This document shows, in pieces, positions 9,979 to 18,054 of a DNA stretch of 40,224 nucleotides (position 1 is the stretch's first letter; every line of letters begins with the position of its first letter). A program made the position numbers and the translations under genes. The notes under the pieces are model-generated. The model was not told the origin of the DNA and searched no databases. It worked only from the letters and a program-made list of their open reading frames with translations. Source of the stretch: Alphaproteobacteria bacterium (lineage in GTDB: Bacteria; Pseudomonadota; Alphaproteobacteria; SHVW01); NCBI GenBank assembly GCA_016869645.1, contig VGDO01000027.1, positions 1 through 40,224 of the forward strand. Reading direction: 5' to 3'.

Positions 9979-11772
9979 ATGACGTACGCCGACACTCCCC
10001 TTCCCGAATTCCTGCAGAAGATCGTGACCGGCTTCGTCGGCCGCGGGCGAGAGGCGGACGTGACGGCACGCCTGCGTTCGCCCGACGACTGCATGACCCC
10101 CAAGGCGCTCAGCGCCTACAAATCGTCGCGCACCAGCTTCGCGCGCATCCTGGCGCGGCGCATGATCGACGAGCGCTGGCGCATCGAACGCAAATTCTTC
10201 AACTGCGATGCCGAGGGCCTCGGTCTCGGCCGCTACGAGATCACCGCCGGCCAACACCGCTTCATCTATGCCAGCCGGCCCTATCGCTGGGACGGCATCG
10301 AGAAAGTCGGCCGCCGCTCCGAGGGCGCCAAGCGCGACATGACCGGCGCCATGTTCATCGGCATGCCTGATGAGGAGCGCATCGCCGAGGAGATCAGGAC
10401 CTTCGACTACCGCGACTGGGACCTGATGCGCACGGATTCGACCGTGGCGGGCTGGACGCCTGGCAGCCGCAGCGCGCGCTTCTTCGATCTCGTCGTCGAC
10501 ACGCTGGCAGACGGGCGCCAGCCCGACCCGGCGGTGATCGGCCAGGCCTCGGGCTACCTGGTGCGCAATGGCGGCTACCTCGCCTGCGGGCGCTTCGGCA
10601 CGCTCGCCTACGAAGGATACCCGGCCTCGCATCCGCTGCGCCACCCCTATTTCCCCGACCTGTTCGGCCTGTTCATGGTGCGCCAGGTCTCGATCGAGCT
10701 GGTCAACGGCATCGCCGCCGCACGCAGCGCCAAGGCGGTGTCGCTCGCGCCGGAGATGGCGCGCTATCTCGGCGTCGGCAACTCGTCGGGACAGGGCATG
10801 TGCGTGGCGCTGCAGCGCTGGCCGCACTGGGTCTCGACCTGGATCGTCGTGCGCGAGCTTTCGATTGCCTACGCCAAGTCGATGCCGGTCGGCGCGGAGA
10901 AGGCACGCTGGGAGCGCATGGCCATGTGGCTCAGGCGCTGCGCCGCCTACTACCGGAACACGATTCCCACGACCGCGGAGTTCATCGTGCCGCACCCGCA
11001 GGTGGCGGCCAATCTCGAGCTCATGCGCAACTGGACCATCGAGGCGGCGCGCAACGCGCCCACCATGCGCTGGGGCGATCTGATGGCGCGCGCCGCGCGC
11101 AGCTTCGATCGGGAGTCGCTGGAGCAGATCCACTCGCTGCTGATCGAAACCTATGGGGAGTTCGCGGACGCCGCCGCCGACTACCTGCCGATCGGTTCGG
11201 AGCGCGAGCGCGACGTCGTGCCGGAGATGCGCGTCGGCGCACTGCGCGACCTGCTGCGCCAAAACTACGCCTGGGCGCTGCGCCACGACCTGAGCCTGTC
11301 GCGCGCGCGCCAGCACTTCTGGTACCACTCCGTCGACAGCGGCGAGCAGCGCCGCGGCGAGCGCGTCATCGATCCGCACGAGGAATTCGAATCCTTCATC
11401 GATCATATCGGGCTGATTCAGCGGCTGTCGTCGGTGCTCGACAGCTATGACGACGACGCTACGGTGGCCGAGCCGATCACCGACGCGCCCGAGCTCGGCT
11501 TCGCCGTGTCGCGCGTGCAGTATCTGGCCGGCCTGCCCTTCACGGAGATCCGCGGCAATCTGGTCGACAAGGATTTCCTGCCTTCCGATCTGATCCGCTT
11601 CATGCTCGCCGTGTTCGGCATGGAATGCACGACGCCGCTCAGCATCCGCCAGGTGCGCGGCGTGTTCTTCCAGGGCATGCCGCTGATCGACGAGATCGCG
11701 CGCGGCGCCGACCCGGATTGGGTCTTCCCCGAGCAGCCCAGGCTGCATGAACCCGAGTTGGCCGCGGAGTAG
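9979..11772 (+). CDS. Conserved-looking protein of unknown function, 597 aa
   Basis: I do not recognise this protein. It reads as a soluble, mostly alpha-helical polypeptide rich in Arg, Ala, Asp and Glu, with no signal peptide and no obvious membrane segment. Codon usage matches its neighbours across all 597 codons, so it is a real gene. Tryptophan- and arginine-rich blocks such as IDERWRIERKFFNCDAEG (about 53-70), RYEITAGQHRFIY, and RQHFWYHSVDSGEQRRGER in the C-terminal third look like conserved family motifs. No nucleotide-binding loop or zinc cluster is visible. GTG 9976 directly precedes ATG 9979, and I prefer the ATG; neither has a strong ribosome site. It is followed after three bases by another unknown gene, and the two are probably made as a pair. 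Confidence 0.8.
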   Translation: MTYADTPLPEFLQKIVTGFVGRGREADVTARLRSPDDCMTPKALSAYKSSRTSFARILARRMIDERWRIERKFFNCDAEGLGLGRYEITAGQHRFIYASRPYRWDGIEKVGRRSEGAKRDMTGAMFIGMPDEERIAEEIRTFDYRDWDLMRTDSTVAGWTPGSRSARFFDLVVDTLADGRQPDPAVIGQASGYLVRNGGYLACGRFGTLAYEGYPASHPLRHPYFPDLFGLFMVRQVSIELVNGIAAARSAKAVSLAPEMARYLGVGNSSGQGMCVALQRWPHWVSTWIVVRELSIAYAKSMPVGAEKARWERMAMWLRRCAAYYRNTIPTTAEFIVPHPQVAANLELMRNWTIEAARNAPTMRWGDLMARAARSFDRESLEQIHSLLIETYGEFADAAADYLPIGSERERDVVPEMRVGALRDLLRQNYAWALRHDLSLSRARQHFWYHSVDSGEQRRGERVIDPHEEFESFIDHIGLIQRLSSVLDSYDDDATVAEPITDAPELGFAVSRVQYLAGLPFTEIRGNLVDKDFLPSDLIRFMLAVFGMECTTPLSIRQVRGVFFQGMPLIDEIARGADPDWVFPEQPRLHEPELAAE

Positions 11773-11775
11773 ATC

Positions 11776-12645
11776 ATGCTGATGGCGATGCCGGAAATCC
11801 TGCGTGTCGGCCCGTGGTCGCTGCGCGCGCTGGGCTTCACCTTCGGCACCGCCGACCGTGCCGTGCGCCTGCTCGCCTGGAGCGAGGCGGTGCAAGGCCA
11901 GGCCGTGCGCATGCTGCGCGTCGGCGAGAAGCAGATCATCGCCGCCAACGAGTGCCAAAGGGCGGTCCGCATGCGCAACGGAGGCACGGGCTCGACCATC
12001 GAGGCGGGCGGGCGGCATCTCTTCGAGATCGGGCCGCCCGCGATCGACCTCGCGACGGCCGATGCCCGCTTGACGGGCACGGGACACGCCGTGCTCAAGG
12101 GCGCCGTCGGCGTCTGGCTGGTGCCGGCGCTGTGCGATCTCGCGGTGCACCGCAAGCTGGGTGTCGTCGCTGCCTACGCCGCGACGCCGGACGAGATCCT
12201 GCCCGACGGCTTCGCGCGGAGCGGCTGGATCATCGGATACCCGGCGGGCGACGCGCACCCATTCCTGTCGCGCAGGCTGGAAGCCGGCGCCCCTGATCTC
12301 CAGACCATCCTGCGGCAAACGCCGCTCGAGCTGAGTGATGGCGTGACACAGGCGATCGGCGACCATCTCGCCGCCGCGTCAAGGTCGGATGCCGGCTATC
12401 TCGGCATCACCGTCCTGCCCTGCGCCGGCAACGGCGCGGCGACCGACCTCGAGACGATCGACTATGCCGCGCGTCTCGCGCATGCCTACCGGCATGGCGT
12501 GGAAGTCGAGAAGGTCGATTGCGATCATCTCTACGAGATCGAGCGCCGGACCTGGGCGCCGACCTCGGAGCGCTCGCGCAGCCAGGCCGGCTACGGCAAG
12601 TACAATGACGGCAGCACCAACAGTTCGGCGCCGATCGGCGCCTGA
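11776..12645 (+). CDS. Protein of unknown function, 289 aa, paired with the upstream unknown gene
   Basis: I do not recognise a characterised family. The N-terminal segment (GPWSLRALGFTFGTADRA, about residues 12-29) faintly recalls the start of DUF3726 proteins, but I would not assign that domain without a profile search. No signal peptide or clear membrane helix is seen. The middle part has small, glycine/alanine-rich stretches such as GTGHAVLKGAVGVWLVPALCDLAVH. The C-terminus is polar and ends in a Ser/Asn-rich tail. The start lies four bases past the stop of the 597-aa gene, and the stop lies 12 bases before the esterase start, so the three genes form a likely operon. In-frame ATGs at 11782 and 11788 are alternative starts. 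Confidence 0.75.
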   Translation: MLMAMPEILRVGPWSLRALGFTFGTADRAVRLLAWSEAVQGQAVRMLRVGEKQIIAANECQRAVRMRNGGTGSTIEAGGRHLFEIGPPAIDLATADARLTGTGHAVLKGAVGVWLVPALCDLAVHRKLGVVAAYAATPDEILPDGFARSGWIIGYPAGDAHPFLSRRLEAGAPDLQTILRQTPLELSDGVTQAIGDHLAAASRSDAGYLGITVLPCAGNGAATDLETIDYAARLAHAYRHGVEVEKVDCDHLYEIERRTWAPTSERSRSQAGYGKYNDGSTNSSAPIGA

Positions 12646-12656
12646 GGAGCGACCCC

Positions 12657-13652
12657 ATGTCCGTGACCGCGGAGATCCGCACAGGAAGCGACGGCAGACC
12701 CCTCGTCGAGTACCAGTTCAACGTTCACCCGGACATGCAGGATCTGCTCGACGCCAAGCTCGCCGTGCCGAAGACGCAGAAGCCGGGCGAGATGCGGTCA
12801 GGCTGGAACAGCTATGGCGCTCGCCTCAGCCAGCCCTACCCGGAAGGCATGAAGGTCGAGGACATCCATTTCGCCTGCCCCGGCGCCGGCAGGGACGGCC
12901 GCATACCCGTCCGCGTCTACCGGCCCAAGGGCGTCGCGTCGCCGGCGCCCGTCGTCTTCTATTTCCATGGCGGCGCCTTCATCAAGGGCAGCCTCGACAG
13001 CGGCGACACGGTGGCCTGGGGCATCCCCGACCAGGCCGGCTGCATCGGCGTCAGCGTCGACTATCGCCTGGCGCCCGAGAACCCGTTCCCGTGCGGTCCC
13101 GAGGATTGCTATGCCGCAGTCAAGCACGTGGCCGAGCATGGCGCGCAATACGGCATGGATGGCACGCGCATCGCGCTGTGGGGCGACAGTGCCGGCGGCA
13201 ACATGGCGGCCGCGACCTGCCTGATGGCGCGCGACCGCGGCGGGCCGAAGATCGCCGGGCACGCCATCGTCTACGGCGCCCTGACCGACGATCTCTCCGC
13301 CGAATCCTACAAACGCTTCGCCGACACGCTGGTGCCGACCGCGTCGATCGATCGCGCGTGGAACGCCTATCTCGGCAAGGGGCGGCCGACCACCAACGGC
13401 TATGCCGCGCCGCTCAAGGCCAAGGACCTGTCGCGCCTGCCGCCCGCCTTCGTCCACTATGCCGAGATCGACGTGCTGGCCGACGACAGCATCGCCTATG
13501 CCGCGCGCCTCAAGGAAGCCGGCAACGACGTCACCCTGCGCTGCGCCAAGCGCATGATCCACGGCTTCACGCGCGCCCGCTTCGGCGGGCCGGACGCCGC
13601 CGCGGAGTACGCGGCTGCTTGTGGATTTATCAAGAAGGTCTTGCGTACGTAA
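12657..13652 (+). CDS. Alpha/beta hydrolase, hormone-sensitive-lipase (family IV) type esterase
   Basis: Probable cytoplasmic carboxylesterase of 331 residues. The family IV signatures are complete: oxyanion-hole motif HGGAF at 104-108, nucleophile elbow GDSAG at 176-180 (Ser178), acid Asp272 in AEIDVLAD, and catalytic His302 in MIHGF. The DYRLAPENPFP motif typical of the family follows the oxyanion loop. There is no signal peptide. A GAGGAGCG ribosome site lies upstream of ATG 12657. It follows two unknown genes at a 12-base spacing. Family IV enzymes hydrolyse short acyl esters, and the natural substrate is not predictable from sequence. Confidence 0.9.
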   Translation: MSVTAEIRTGSDGRPLVEYQFNVHPDMQDLLDAKLAVPKTQKPGEMRSGWNSYGARLSQPYPEGMKVEDIHFACPGAGRDGRIPVRVYRPKGVASPAPVVFYFHGGAFIKGSLDSGDTVAWGIPDQAGCIGVSVDYRLAPENPFPCGPEDCYAAVKHVAEHGAQYGMDGTRIALWGDSAGGNMAAATCLMARDRGGPKIAGHAIVYGALTDDLSAESYKRFADTLVPTASIDRAWNAYLGKGRPTTNGYAAPLKAKDLSRLPPAFVHYAEIDVLADDSIAYAARLKEAGNDVTLRCAKRMIHGFTRARFGGPDAAAEYAAACGFIKKVLRT

Positions 13653-13688
13653 TTTTGCGGGCAACGTGCCTCGCTCCGTTGCAAGCTT

Positions 13689-13788
13689 CCCCTCACCCTA
13701 CCCTCTCCCCCAAGGAGAGGGTTTGATCGAGCTGCGTCGAGTCCCCTCTCCTTGGGGGAGAGGGTGGCGCGCAGCGCCGGGTGAGGGG
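13689..13788. repeat. Long GC-rich inverted repeat, copy A
   Basis: Two nested hairpin modules face each other. The outer arms are CCCCTCACCC (13689-13698) and GGGTGAGGGG (13779-13788). The inner modules are CCCTCTCCCCCAAGGAGAGGG-like on the left (13701-13721) and its mirror at 13743-13764. The same architecture recurs at 26086, 28787, 35248 and 38258. It fills the spacer between the esterase and the dehydrogenase and contains no gene. Confidence 0.8.
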
Positions 13789-13837
13789 CAGCGCTCACTG
13801 CAAACGAGCAACGTTTCTAGGTAGGCGTAGGAGCGTC

Positions 13838-14509
13838 ATGGCCACCATCCTCGTCACCGGCGCCAGCCGCGGTCTTGGCCTCGAATTCGTCCGCCAGTTT
13901 CGCGCCGACGGCGATCGGGTCATCGGCACGGTCCGCAAAGAGGCCGATGCCGAAGCGCCGCGCAAGCTAGGCGCCGAGATCCACCTGCTGGACATGCGGG
14001 ATGGCGACGGCATCGCCGTGCTCGGCAAGCAATTGGCCGGCACGCCAATCGACATACTCATCGCCAATGCCGGCATCTACGAGGGACGCGACACGACGCT
14101 CGACGAGATCAGCGAGCAGGTCTGGATCGACACGTTCCGAGTCAATTCGGTCGCGCCCATGCTGGTGGCGCGTGCCTTCCGTGACCACGTCAAGGCAGGC
14201 CGGCAACGCAAGATGATCGCGATAAGCAGCGGCTTCGCCTCGATCTCGACCAACACGAAGCTCGGCCACTACGCCTATCGCAGCTCGAAAGCCGCATTGA
14301 ACGCGGGCTGGCATGCGCTGGCGCTGGCCGAGCCCGAGCTCATCTTCATCGCCATGCGCCCGGGCTGGGTCCGGACCGCCATGGGCCGGCCCGAGGCACC
14401 GCTGTCCCCGGAGGAAAGCGTGACGGGCATGCGCCGGGTGATCGCGCGCGCGACCCAGGCCGATAGCGGCAAGTTCCTCGGCTATGACGGCACCGAAATC
14501 GCGTGGTAG
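13838..14509 (+). CDS. Short-chain dehydrogenase/reductase (SDR)
   Basis: NAD(P)-dependent oxidoreductase of 223 residues. The Rossmann glycine motif TGASRGLG is at 7-14, NAG at 77-79, the catalytic serine is at 130 or 131, and YxxxK is Tyr147-Lys151 (YRSSK). A PGWVRT motif follows near 175-180. The start is ATG 13838, which has TAGGAG seven bases upstream; a longer frame from 13781 would run through the repeat element. Arginine after the second glycine position (ASRG) is compatible with NADPH use, though this is only suggestive. The protein is short, lacks a large C-terminal substrate lid, and resembles the C-factor/sniffer-like SDRs. Confidence 0.9.
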   Translation: MATILVTGASRGLGLEFVRQFRADGDRVIGTVRKEADAEAPRKLGAEIHLLDMRDGDGIAVLGKQLAGTPIDILIANAGIYEGRDTTLDEISEQVWIDTFRVNSVAPMLVARAFRDHVKAGRQRKMIAISSGFASISTNTKLGHYAYRSSKAALNAGWHALALAEPELIFIAMRPGWVRTAMGRPEAPLSPEESVTGMRRVIARATQADSGKFLGYDGTEIAW

Positions 14510-14599
14510 GGCCAAGATACGCTAAAGGCGCGGGCTTGCCCCACGCCATGCCGGCTGCTACCAACCCTTGAAACTGCCTCTTCGCACTGGAATTGGCCC

Positions 14600-15622
14600 A
14601 TGGACCAGCCGCGCATCCTGACGACGGTCGTCGGCTCCTACCCCATTCCGGACTGGCTCGCGGCCCTGCCCTCGGAGCAGGCGCTGATCGACGCGACGCG
14701 CGTCGTGCTGCACACCCAGGAGCAGGCCGGCATCGACGTGGTGTGCGACGGCGAGCTCTATCGGTTCGACGTCAATCATCCCGACACCAACGGCATGATC
14801 GAGTATTTCGTGCGGCCGATGACGGGCATCCGGGTGGACGCGACTTTCGACGAAGCGCTTGCCTACCGCGCCCAGCCCGGCATGGGCTTCCGCCTGCGTC
14901 CGCCCGGCGTGGTCGACGGCCCGCTCGGCTCTGGCACATTGGACCTGCCGGCGGCGTGTGCGCGGGCGCGGCGCCTGACCCCCAGGCCGCTCAAATTCAC
15001 CCTGACCGGACCGCACATGCTAGCCAAGACCTTGGTCGACAGGCACTACGGCGACCCAGCCAAGCTCGCGCACGCCATTGCCGCCGTACTCGCCGAGCAG
15101 GTCGCGCACTGCACGGCTGACATCGTTCAGGTCGACGAAGCCAACCTGCCCGGTCATCCGCGCGAGTGGCGCTGGGCGGCCGATGCAGTCAATACCGTGC
15201 TCGATCCGGTCAAGGGCAGGGCCGCGGTCCATTTGTGCTTCGGCAACTATGGCGGCCAGAGTATCCAGAAGGGCACCTGGAGCGCGCTGATCGACTATCT
15301 CAACGCGCTCCATGTCGACCATATCGTGATGGAGAACGCGCACCGGCCGGCCGAGGAGCTGGCAGCCTTCCGCGACCTGCGGCCGGAGATCGGCCTTGGC
15401 CTCGGCGTGGTCGACATCAAGTCGACCGAGATCGAGAGCGCGGAGGCGATCGCGCGCGCGATCGAGCGCGCCGACCGCATGGTGGGGCATGGCCGCGTGC
15501 GCTACGTCCATCCCGATTGCGGCTTCTGGATGCTCAAGCGCTCAATCGCCGACGGCAAGATGCGCGCGCTCGTGCGCGGACGCGATCTCTACGAGGGGCG
15601 CAGCGGCATGGCGGTCGCGTGA
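14600..15622 (+). CDS. Stand-alone MetE-C-like (cobalamin-independent methionine synthase family) methyltransferase
   Basis: A 340-residue TIM-barrel protein matching the C-terminal catalytic half of cobalamin-independent methionine synthase. The zinc and thiol-binding residues are present: His211 and Cys213 (HLC), Glu245 (VMENAHR) and Cys307 (HPDCGFW). TTVVGSYP at 8-15 and DGE at 50-52 are typical N-terminal barrel motifs. The N-terminal folate-binding half of full MetE is absent, so the methyl donor may not be the usual polyglutamyl folate. Stand-alone members include archaeal core methionine synthases and many proteins of unknown substrate. No methionine riboswitch is seen in the 90-base upstream gap. 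It may act on homocysteine, on another thiol, or in methyl-group catabolism. Confidence 0.8.
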   Translation: MDQPRILTTVVGSYPIPDWLAALPSEQALIDATRVVLHTQEQAGIDVVCDGELYRFDVNHPDTNGMIEYFVRPMTGIRVDATFDEALAYRAQPGMGFRLRPPGVVDGPLGSGTLDLPAACARARRLTPRPLKFTLTGPHMLAKTLVDRHYGDPAKLAHAIAAVLAEQVAHCTADIVQVDEANLPGHPREWRWAADAVNTVLDPVKGRAAVHLCFGNYGGQSIQKGTWSALIDYLNALHVDHIVMENAHRPAEELAAFRDLRPEIGLGLGVVDIKSTEIESAEAIARAIERADRMVGHGRVRYVHPDCGFWMLKRSIADGKMRALVRGRDLYEGRSGMAVA

Positions 15623-15636
15623 GGACCGAACCTTCA

Positions 15637-15667
15637 TCCTCGTGCTGTGCTTGTCGAAGCATGAGGA
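15637..15667 (-). repeat. Palindromic intergenic element, copy 3
   Basis: Arms TCCTCGTGCT (15637-15646) and AGCATGAGGA (15658-15667) pair with one G-T type mismatch. The loop GTGCTTGTCGA differs by one base from that of copy 1. It lies 14 bases past the stop of the MetE-like gene. The position suggests a 3'-end hairpin, but no T-run follows. Confidence 0.7.
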
Positions 15668-15734
15668 CGAATCCATTCGACAGGCGCTCGTCGGTATCGT
15701 CCGGGCGGAGGTAGCGCCCCCTTGCTTCGTACCA

Positions 15735-15755
15735 GGGCGAAACGGGCTTTCGCCC
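15735..15755. other. Hairpin in the leader of the serine hydrolase gene
   Basis: GGGCGAAA (15735-15742) pairs perfectly with TTTCGCCC (15748-15755) around the loop CGGGC. It lies about 45 bases before the start codon at 15802. It could be the terminator stem of the preceding gene or a leader hairpin; no T-run is present. Confidence 0.35.
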
Positions 15756-15801
15756 GCGGCTCAGAGCATGAGGTCATTGGGCTCAGGAGGTGTTCAAGAT
15801 C

Positions 15802-17073
15802 ATGCGCTCGGCAAGCCAGCTCTGCATCCTGATCGCCGCACTCGCCCTCCTTGCCGTTCCCGCCGATGGTGGACCTGCCGAACCGAAGTTTTCGCCGACC
15901 GGCCCCGACGCCGCCGACTATGGCGAGGCCAATGGCTATCCCATCGGCACGCGTGCGACCTCGTTCCAGATCCCCTTTCTTGTCGGCGCCCAGAGCCACC
16001 TCGACCAGATTCTCCCGTCGCGTGACGTCGCATCGCCGGAGACGGCCTTTCGGTTCAAGCGCGCGGCGGAAGAGCCGCAGATCACCTACCTGTCCGGCGT
16101 CTTAACCGTCGACGATTATCTCCAGCGCCACCCCGCCACCGGGTTGCTGATTCTCAAGGACGATACGATCCTGCTCGAGCGCTATCAGTACGCGCGGACG
16201 GATCAACATCGCTTCACCTCGCACTCCATGGCGAAGACCGTGACCGCCATGCTGGTCGGCATCGCCATCAGCGACGGCAAGATCCGCTCGGTCGATGACC
16301 GGGCCGACGCCTACGTGCCCGAGCTCAAGGGCACCGAGTATGGCGGCACATCGCTGCGTGCGCTGCTCAACATGTCGAGCGGGGTCGAATTCCGCGAGGT
16401 CTATGACGGCAAGGACGACATTGCCAAAATGAGCCGCGATCTGCACACCCCGGGTCCGGGCAAGAATTCGGCCATCGTCGTCGCCCAGTTCAACAACCGG
16501 ATCGAGCCGGCCGGCGCCAAATTCAAATATTCGAGCATTGAGACGGAGATCCTTGGCATCGTGCTGGCCCGCGCGGTCGGGATGCCGGTCGCCGACTATC
16601 TGAGCGAGAAGATCTGGCGCCGCATCGGCGCCGAGGCGAAAGCCGCCTGGATCGTCGACGTGCATGGCCAGGAAATGACCTATTGCTGCTTGAACGCGGT
16701 GCTGCGCGACTATGCGCGCCTCGGCCGCCTGCTCGCCCACGACGGCGCCTGGCCGGACGGCAACGGCAAAGTCGAGCAGATCATTCCGCGCCAATGGGTC
16801 GTCGATGCGACGAGTGTGCGGACCAACGACGACCATCTGAGGCCAGGCACGGCCACGCGTTTCTTCGGCTACGGCTACCAGGTCTGGCTCTTCCCGGGCG
16901 ACACCAGGCAGTTCGCCTTCCTCGGCATCCGCGGCCAGGTGATCTTCGTCGACCCGGCATCCAAGCTGGTCATGGTGCAGACCGCCGTGCGCAAGCTGCC
17001 GTCAAATGACCCCACCGCGGCGCAAACGATCGCCCTGTGGCAGGGCGTGGTCAAGCAATTGGGCACCAACTGA
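15802..17073 (+). CDS. Exported serine hydrolase, beta-lactamase / 6-aminohexanoate-dimer hydrolase fold
   Basis: A 423-residue protein with an N-terminal signal peptide (hydrophobic core about 8-20) and a class-C-beta-lactamase-like domain. The nucleophile motif SxxK is Ser142-Met-Ala-Lys145 (HSMAKT). The second catalytic motif appears as Tyr243-Ser-Ser (KYSSIETE), where true class C enzymes have YxN. NylB-like hydrolases and esterases of this fold also vary at that place, so antibiotic hydrolysis should not be assumed. I choose ATG 15802 because AGGAGG lies 11 bases before it; the GTG at 15790 falls inside the ribosome site. The expected location is the periplasm. It may cleave amides or esters of small molecules or cell-wall peptides. 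Confidence 0.85.
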   Translation: MRSASQLCILIAALALLAVPADGGPAEPKFSPTGPDAADYGEANGYPIGTRATSFQIPFLVGAQSHLDQILPSRDVASPETAFRFKRAAEEPQITYLSGVLTVDDYLQRHPATGLLILKDDTILLERYQYARTDQHRFTSHSMAKTVTAMLVGIAISDGKIRSVDDRADAYVPELKGTEYGGTSLRALLNMSSGVEFREVYDGKDDIAKMSRDLHTPGPGKNSAIVVAQFNNRIEPAGAKFKYSSIETEILGIVLARAVGMPVADYLSEKIWRRIGAEAKAAWIVDVHGQEMTYCCLNAVLRDYARLGRLLAHDGAWPDGNGKVEQIIPRQWVVDATSVRTNDDHLRPGTATRFFGYGYQVWLFPGDTRQFAFLGIRGQVIFVDPASKLVMVQTAVRKLPSNDPTAAQTIALWQGVVKQLGTN

Positions 17074-17085
17074 CGCGATCGGCTC

Positions 17086-17466
17086 ATGGGACACCTCCGC
17101 GCGCGCCTCGTGGCATGGGCCCATTCGATCAAGCGCGACACGATTGCCGTCTATCTCGCCGCGCGCGACAGCCGCGTGCCTTGGCCGGTCAAGGCGCTGG
17201 CGCTCGCGGTTGCGGCCTACGCGATCAGCCCGATCGATCTCATTCCCGATTTCGTACCGGTTCTGGGGTATCTCGACGACCTGCTGATCGTCCCCTTGGG
17301 CCTTTGGCTGGTCATCCGGCTGGTACCCGCCGGCATCATGGACGAGCATCGCGCGACTGCGGCCGCCATGGCGGACCGGCCAACCAGCCGCACGGCCGCC
17401 GTCGTGATCGTCGCGATCTGGATGGCCGCTGCGGCCGCGCTCGCCTGGTCGCTGCTCGCCGCATAG
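17086..17466 (+). CDS. DUF1232 (YkvA-type) small membrane protein
   Basis: A 126-residue protein with the DUF1232 core at about 35-75. The signature SPIDLIPDFVPVLGYLDD occupies residues 48-65 and is diagnostic of the family. A second hydrophobic segment at about 103-124 is a probable C-terminal membrane anchor. The family is common in bacteria and has no assigned biochemical role. It starts 13 bases past the hydrolase stop and may be co-transcribed with it. The ribosome site is weak, so translation could depend on coupling. Confidence 0.85.
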   Translation: MGHLRARLVAWAHSIKRDTIAVYLAARDSRVPWPVKALALAVAAYAISPIDLIPDFVPVLGYLDDLLIVPLGLWLVIRLVPAGIMDEHRATAAAMADRPTSRTAAVVIVAIWMAAAAALAWSLLAA

Positions 17467-17540
17467 CCGCTTCGGCTGGACAACGCCGCCTGGGCTGATA
17501 GCGTCGAAGCCCGAGGGAGGACATCGACGCGGAGGCTTCC

Positions 17541-17951
17541 ATGAGCAGCACCGTGATCCCCTGCCTGCGCTATCGCGATGCCAGGCGCATGATCGATTGG
17601 CTGTGCGAGACCTTCGGGTTCGAGCGCCATGCCGTCTACGACGGCGAGGATGGCGGCATCGCCCATGCCCAGCTCAAGCTCGGCTCGGGCATGATCATGC
17701 TCGGCTCCGCCCGCAATGACGAGTTCAACAGCCTGCAGAAGACGCCGGCAACGCTTGGCGGAACGACCCAGAGCCCCTATCTCGTCGTGAAGGATGCCGA
17801 CTCGGTCTACCGTCGTGCCAGGGACGGCGGCGCGGAGATCGTCATCGAGATCAAGGATGAGGATCACGGCGGACGCGGCTTCTCGTGCCGCGACCCCGAG
17901 GGACATCTGTGGAATGTCGGGACCTATGATCCATGGGGCGCCAAGCCCTGA
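17541..17951 (+). CDS. VOC-superfamily (glyoxalase/bleomycin-resistance fold) protein
   Basis: A 136-residue protein with the paired beta-alpha-beta-beta-beta modules of the VOC fold. It begins with VIPCLRYRDARRMIDWLCETF, the usual first strand and helix. It ends with RGFSCRDPEGHLWNVGTYDP, the usual metal-ligand and last-strand motif. In this PhnB/glyoxalase-like subgroup, members bind small molecules or catalyse isomerisation, extradiol cleavage or antibiotic sequestration; no substrate can be assigned. GGAGG lies eight bases before the ATG. It stands alone, 74 bases past the DUF1232 gene. Confidence 0.85.
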   Translation: MSSTVIPCLRYRDARRMIDWLCETFGFERHAVYDGEDGGIAHAQLKLGSGMIMLGSARNDEFNSLQKTPATLGGTTQSPYLVVKDADSVYRRARDGGAEIVIEIKDEDHGGRGFSCRDPEGHLWNVGTYDPWGAKP

Positions 17952-17970
17952 CGCAAGCGGCGGGGACTGA

Positions 17971-18054
17971 GGGAGCCGGACATGGCCGAGGATCCGGGCC
18001 CGCGAGATCGACGATAAGCTGGTGCCGGAGCAGAAAAAGGCGAAGTCGGCGTAA
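17971..18054 (+). pseudogene. Possible gene-tail remnant
   Basis: An open frame without a start codon runs from 17971 (after TGA) to TAA 18052-18054. It ends in a charged, coding-like tail (REIDDKLVPEQKKAKSA). It looks like the C-terminus of a lost gene. The following 150 bases are distinctly richer in A and T than the rest of the window and hold no gene, though TTGACT at 18097-18102 could be a -35 box for the nuclease gene. The evidence is slight, and chance cannot be excluded. Confidence 0.2.

Noticed and set aside
9970..12366. A long minus-strand open frame (about 800 codons) opposite the two unknown genes
   Set aside because: It lies antisense to two well-formed plus-strand genes. Its translation is rich in Arg, Ala, His and Asp, as expected for the shadow of GC-rich coding sequence, and it has no family motifs.
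11776..12645. Assignment of the 289-aa protein to DUF3726
   Set aside because: The resemblance is limited to a short N-terminal stretch recalled from memory. A profile search would be needed, and I see no second supporting motif.
14510..14599. A methionine or SAM riboswitch before the MetE-like gene
   Set aside because: The 90-base spacer shows no SAM-I or SAM-II type conserved core or terminator stem.
15802..17073. Antibiotic-resistance beta-lactamase call
   Set aside because: The fold and SxxK alone are shared with many esterases and amidases; YxN is altered, so a resistance role is not supported.
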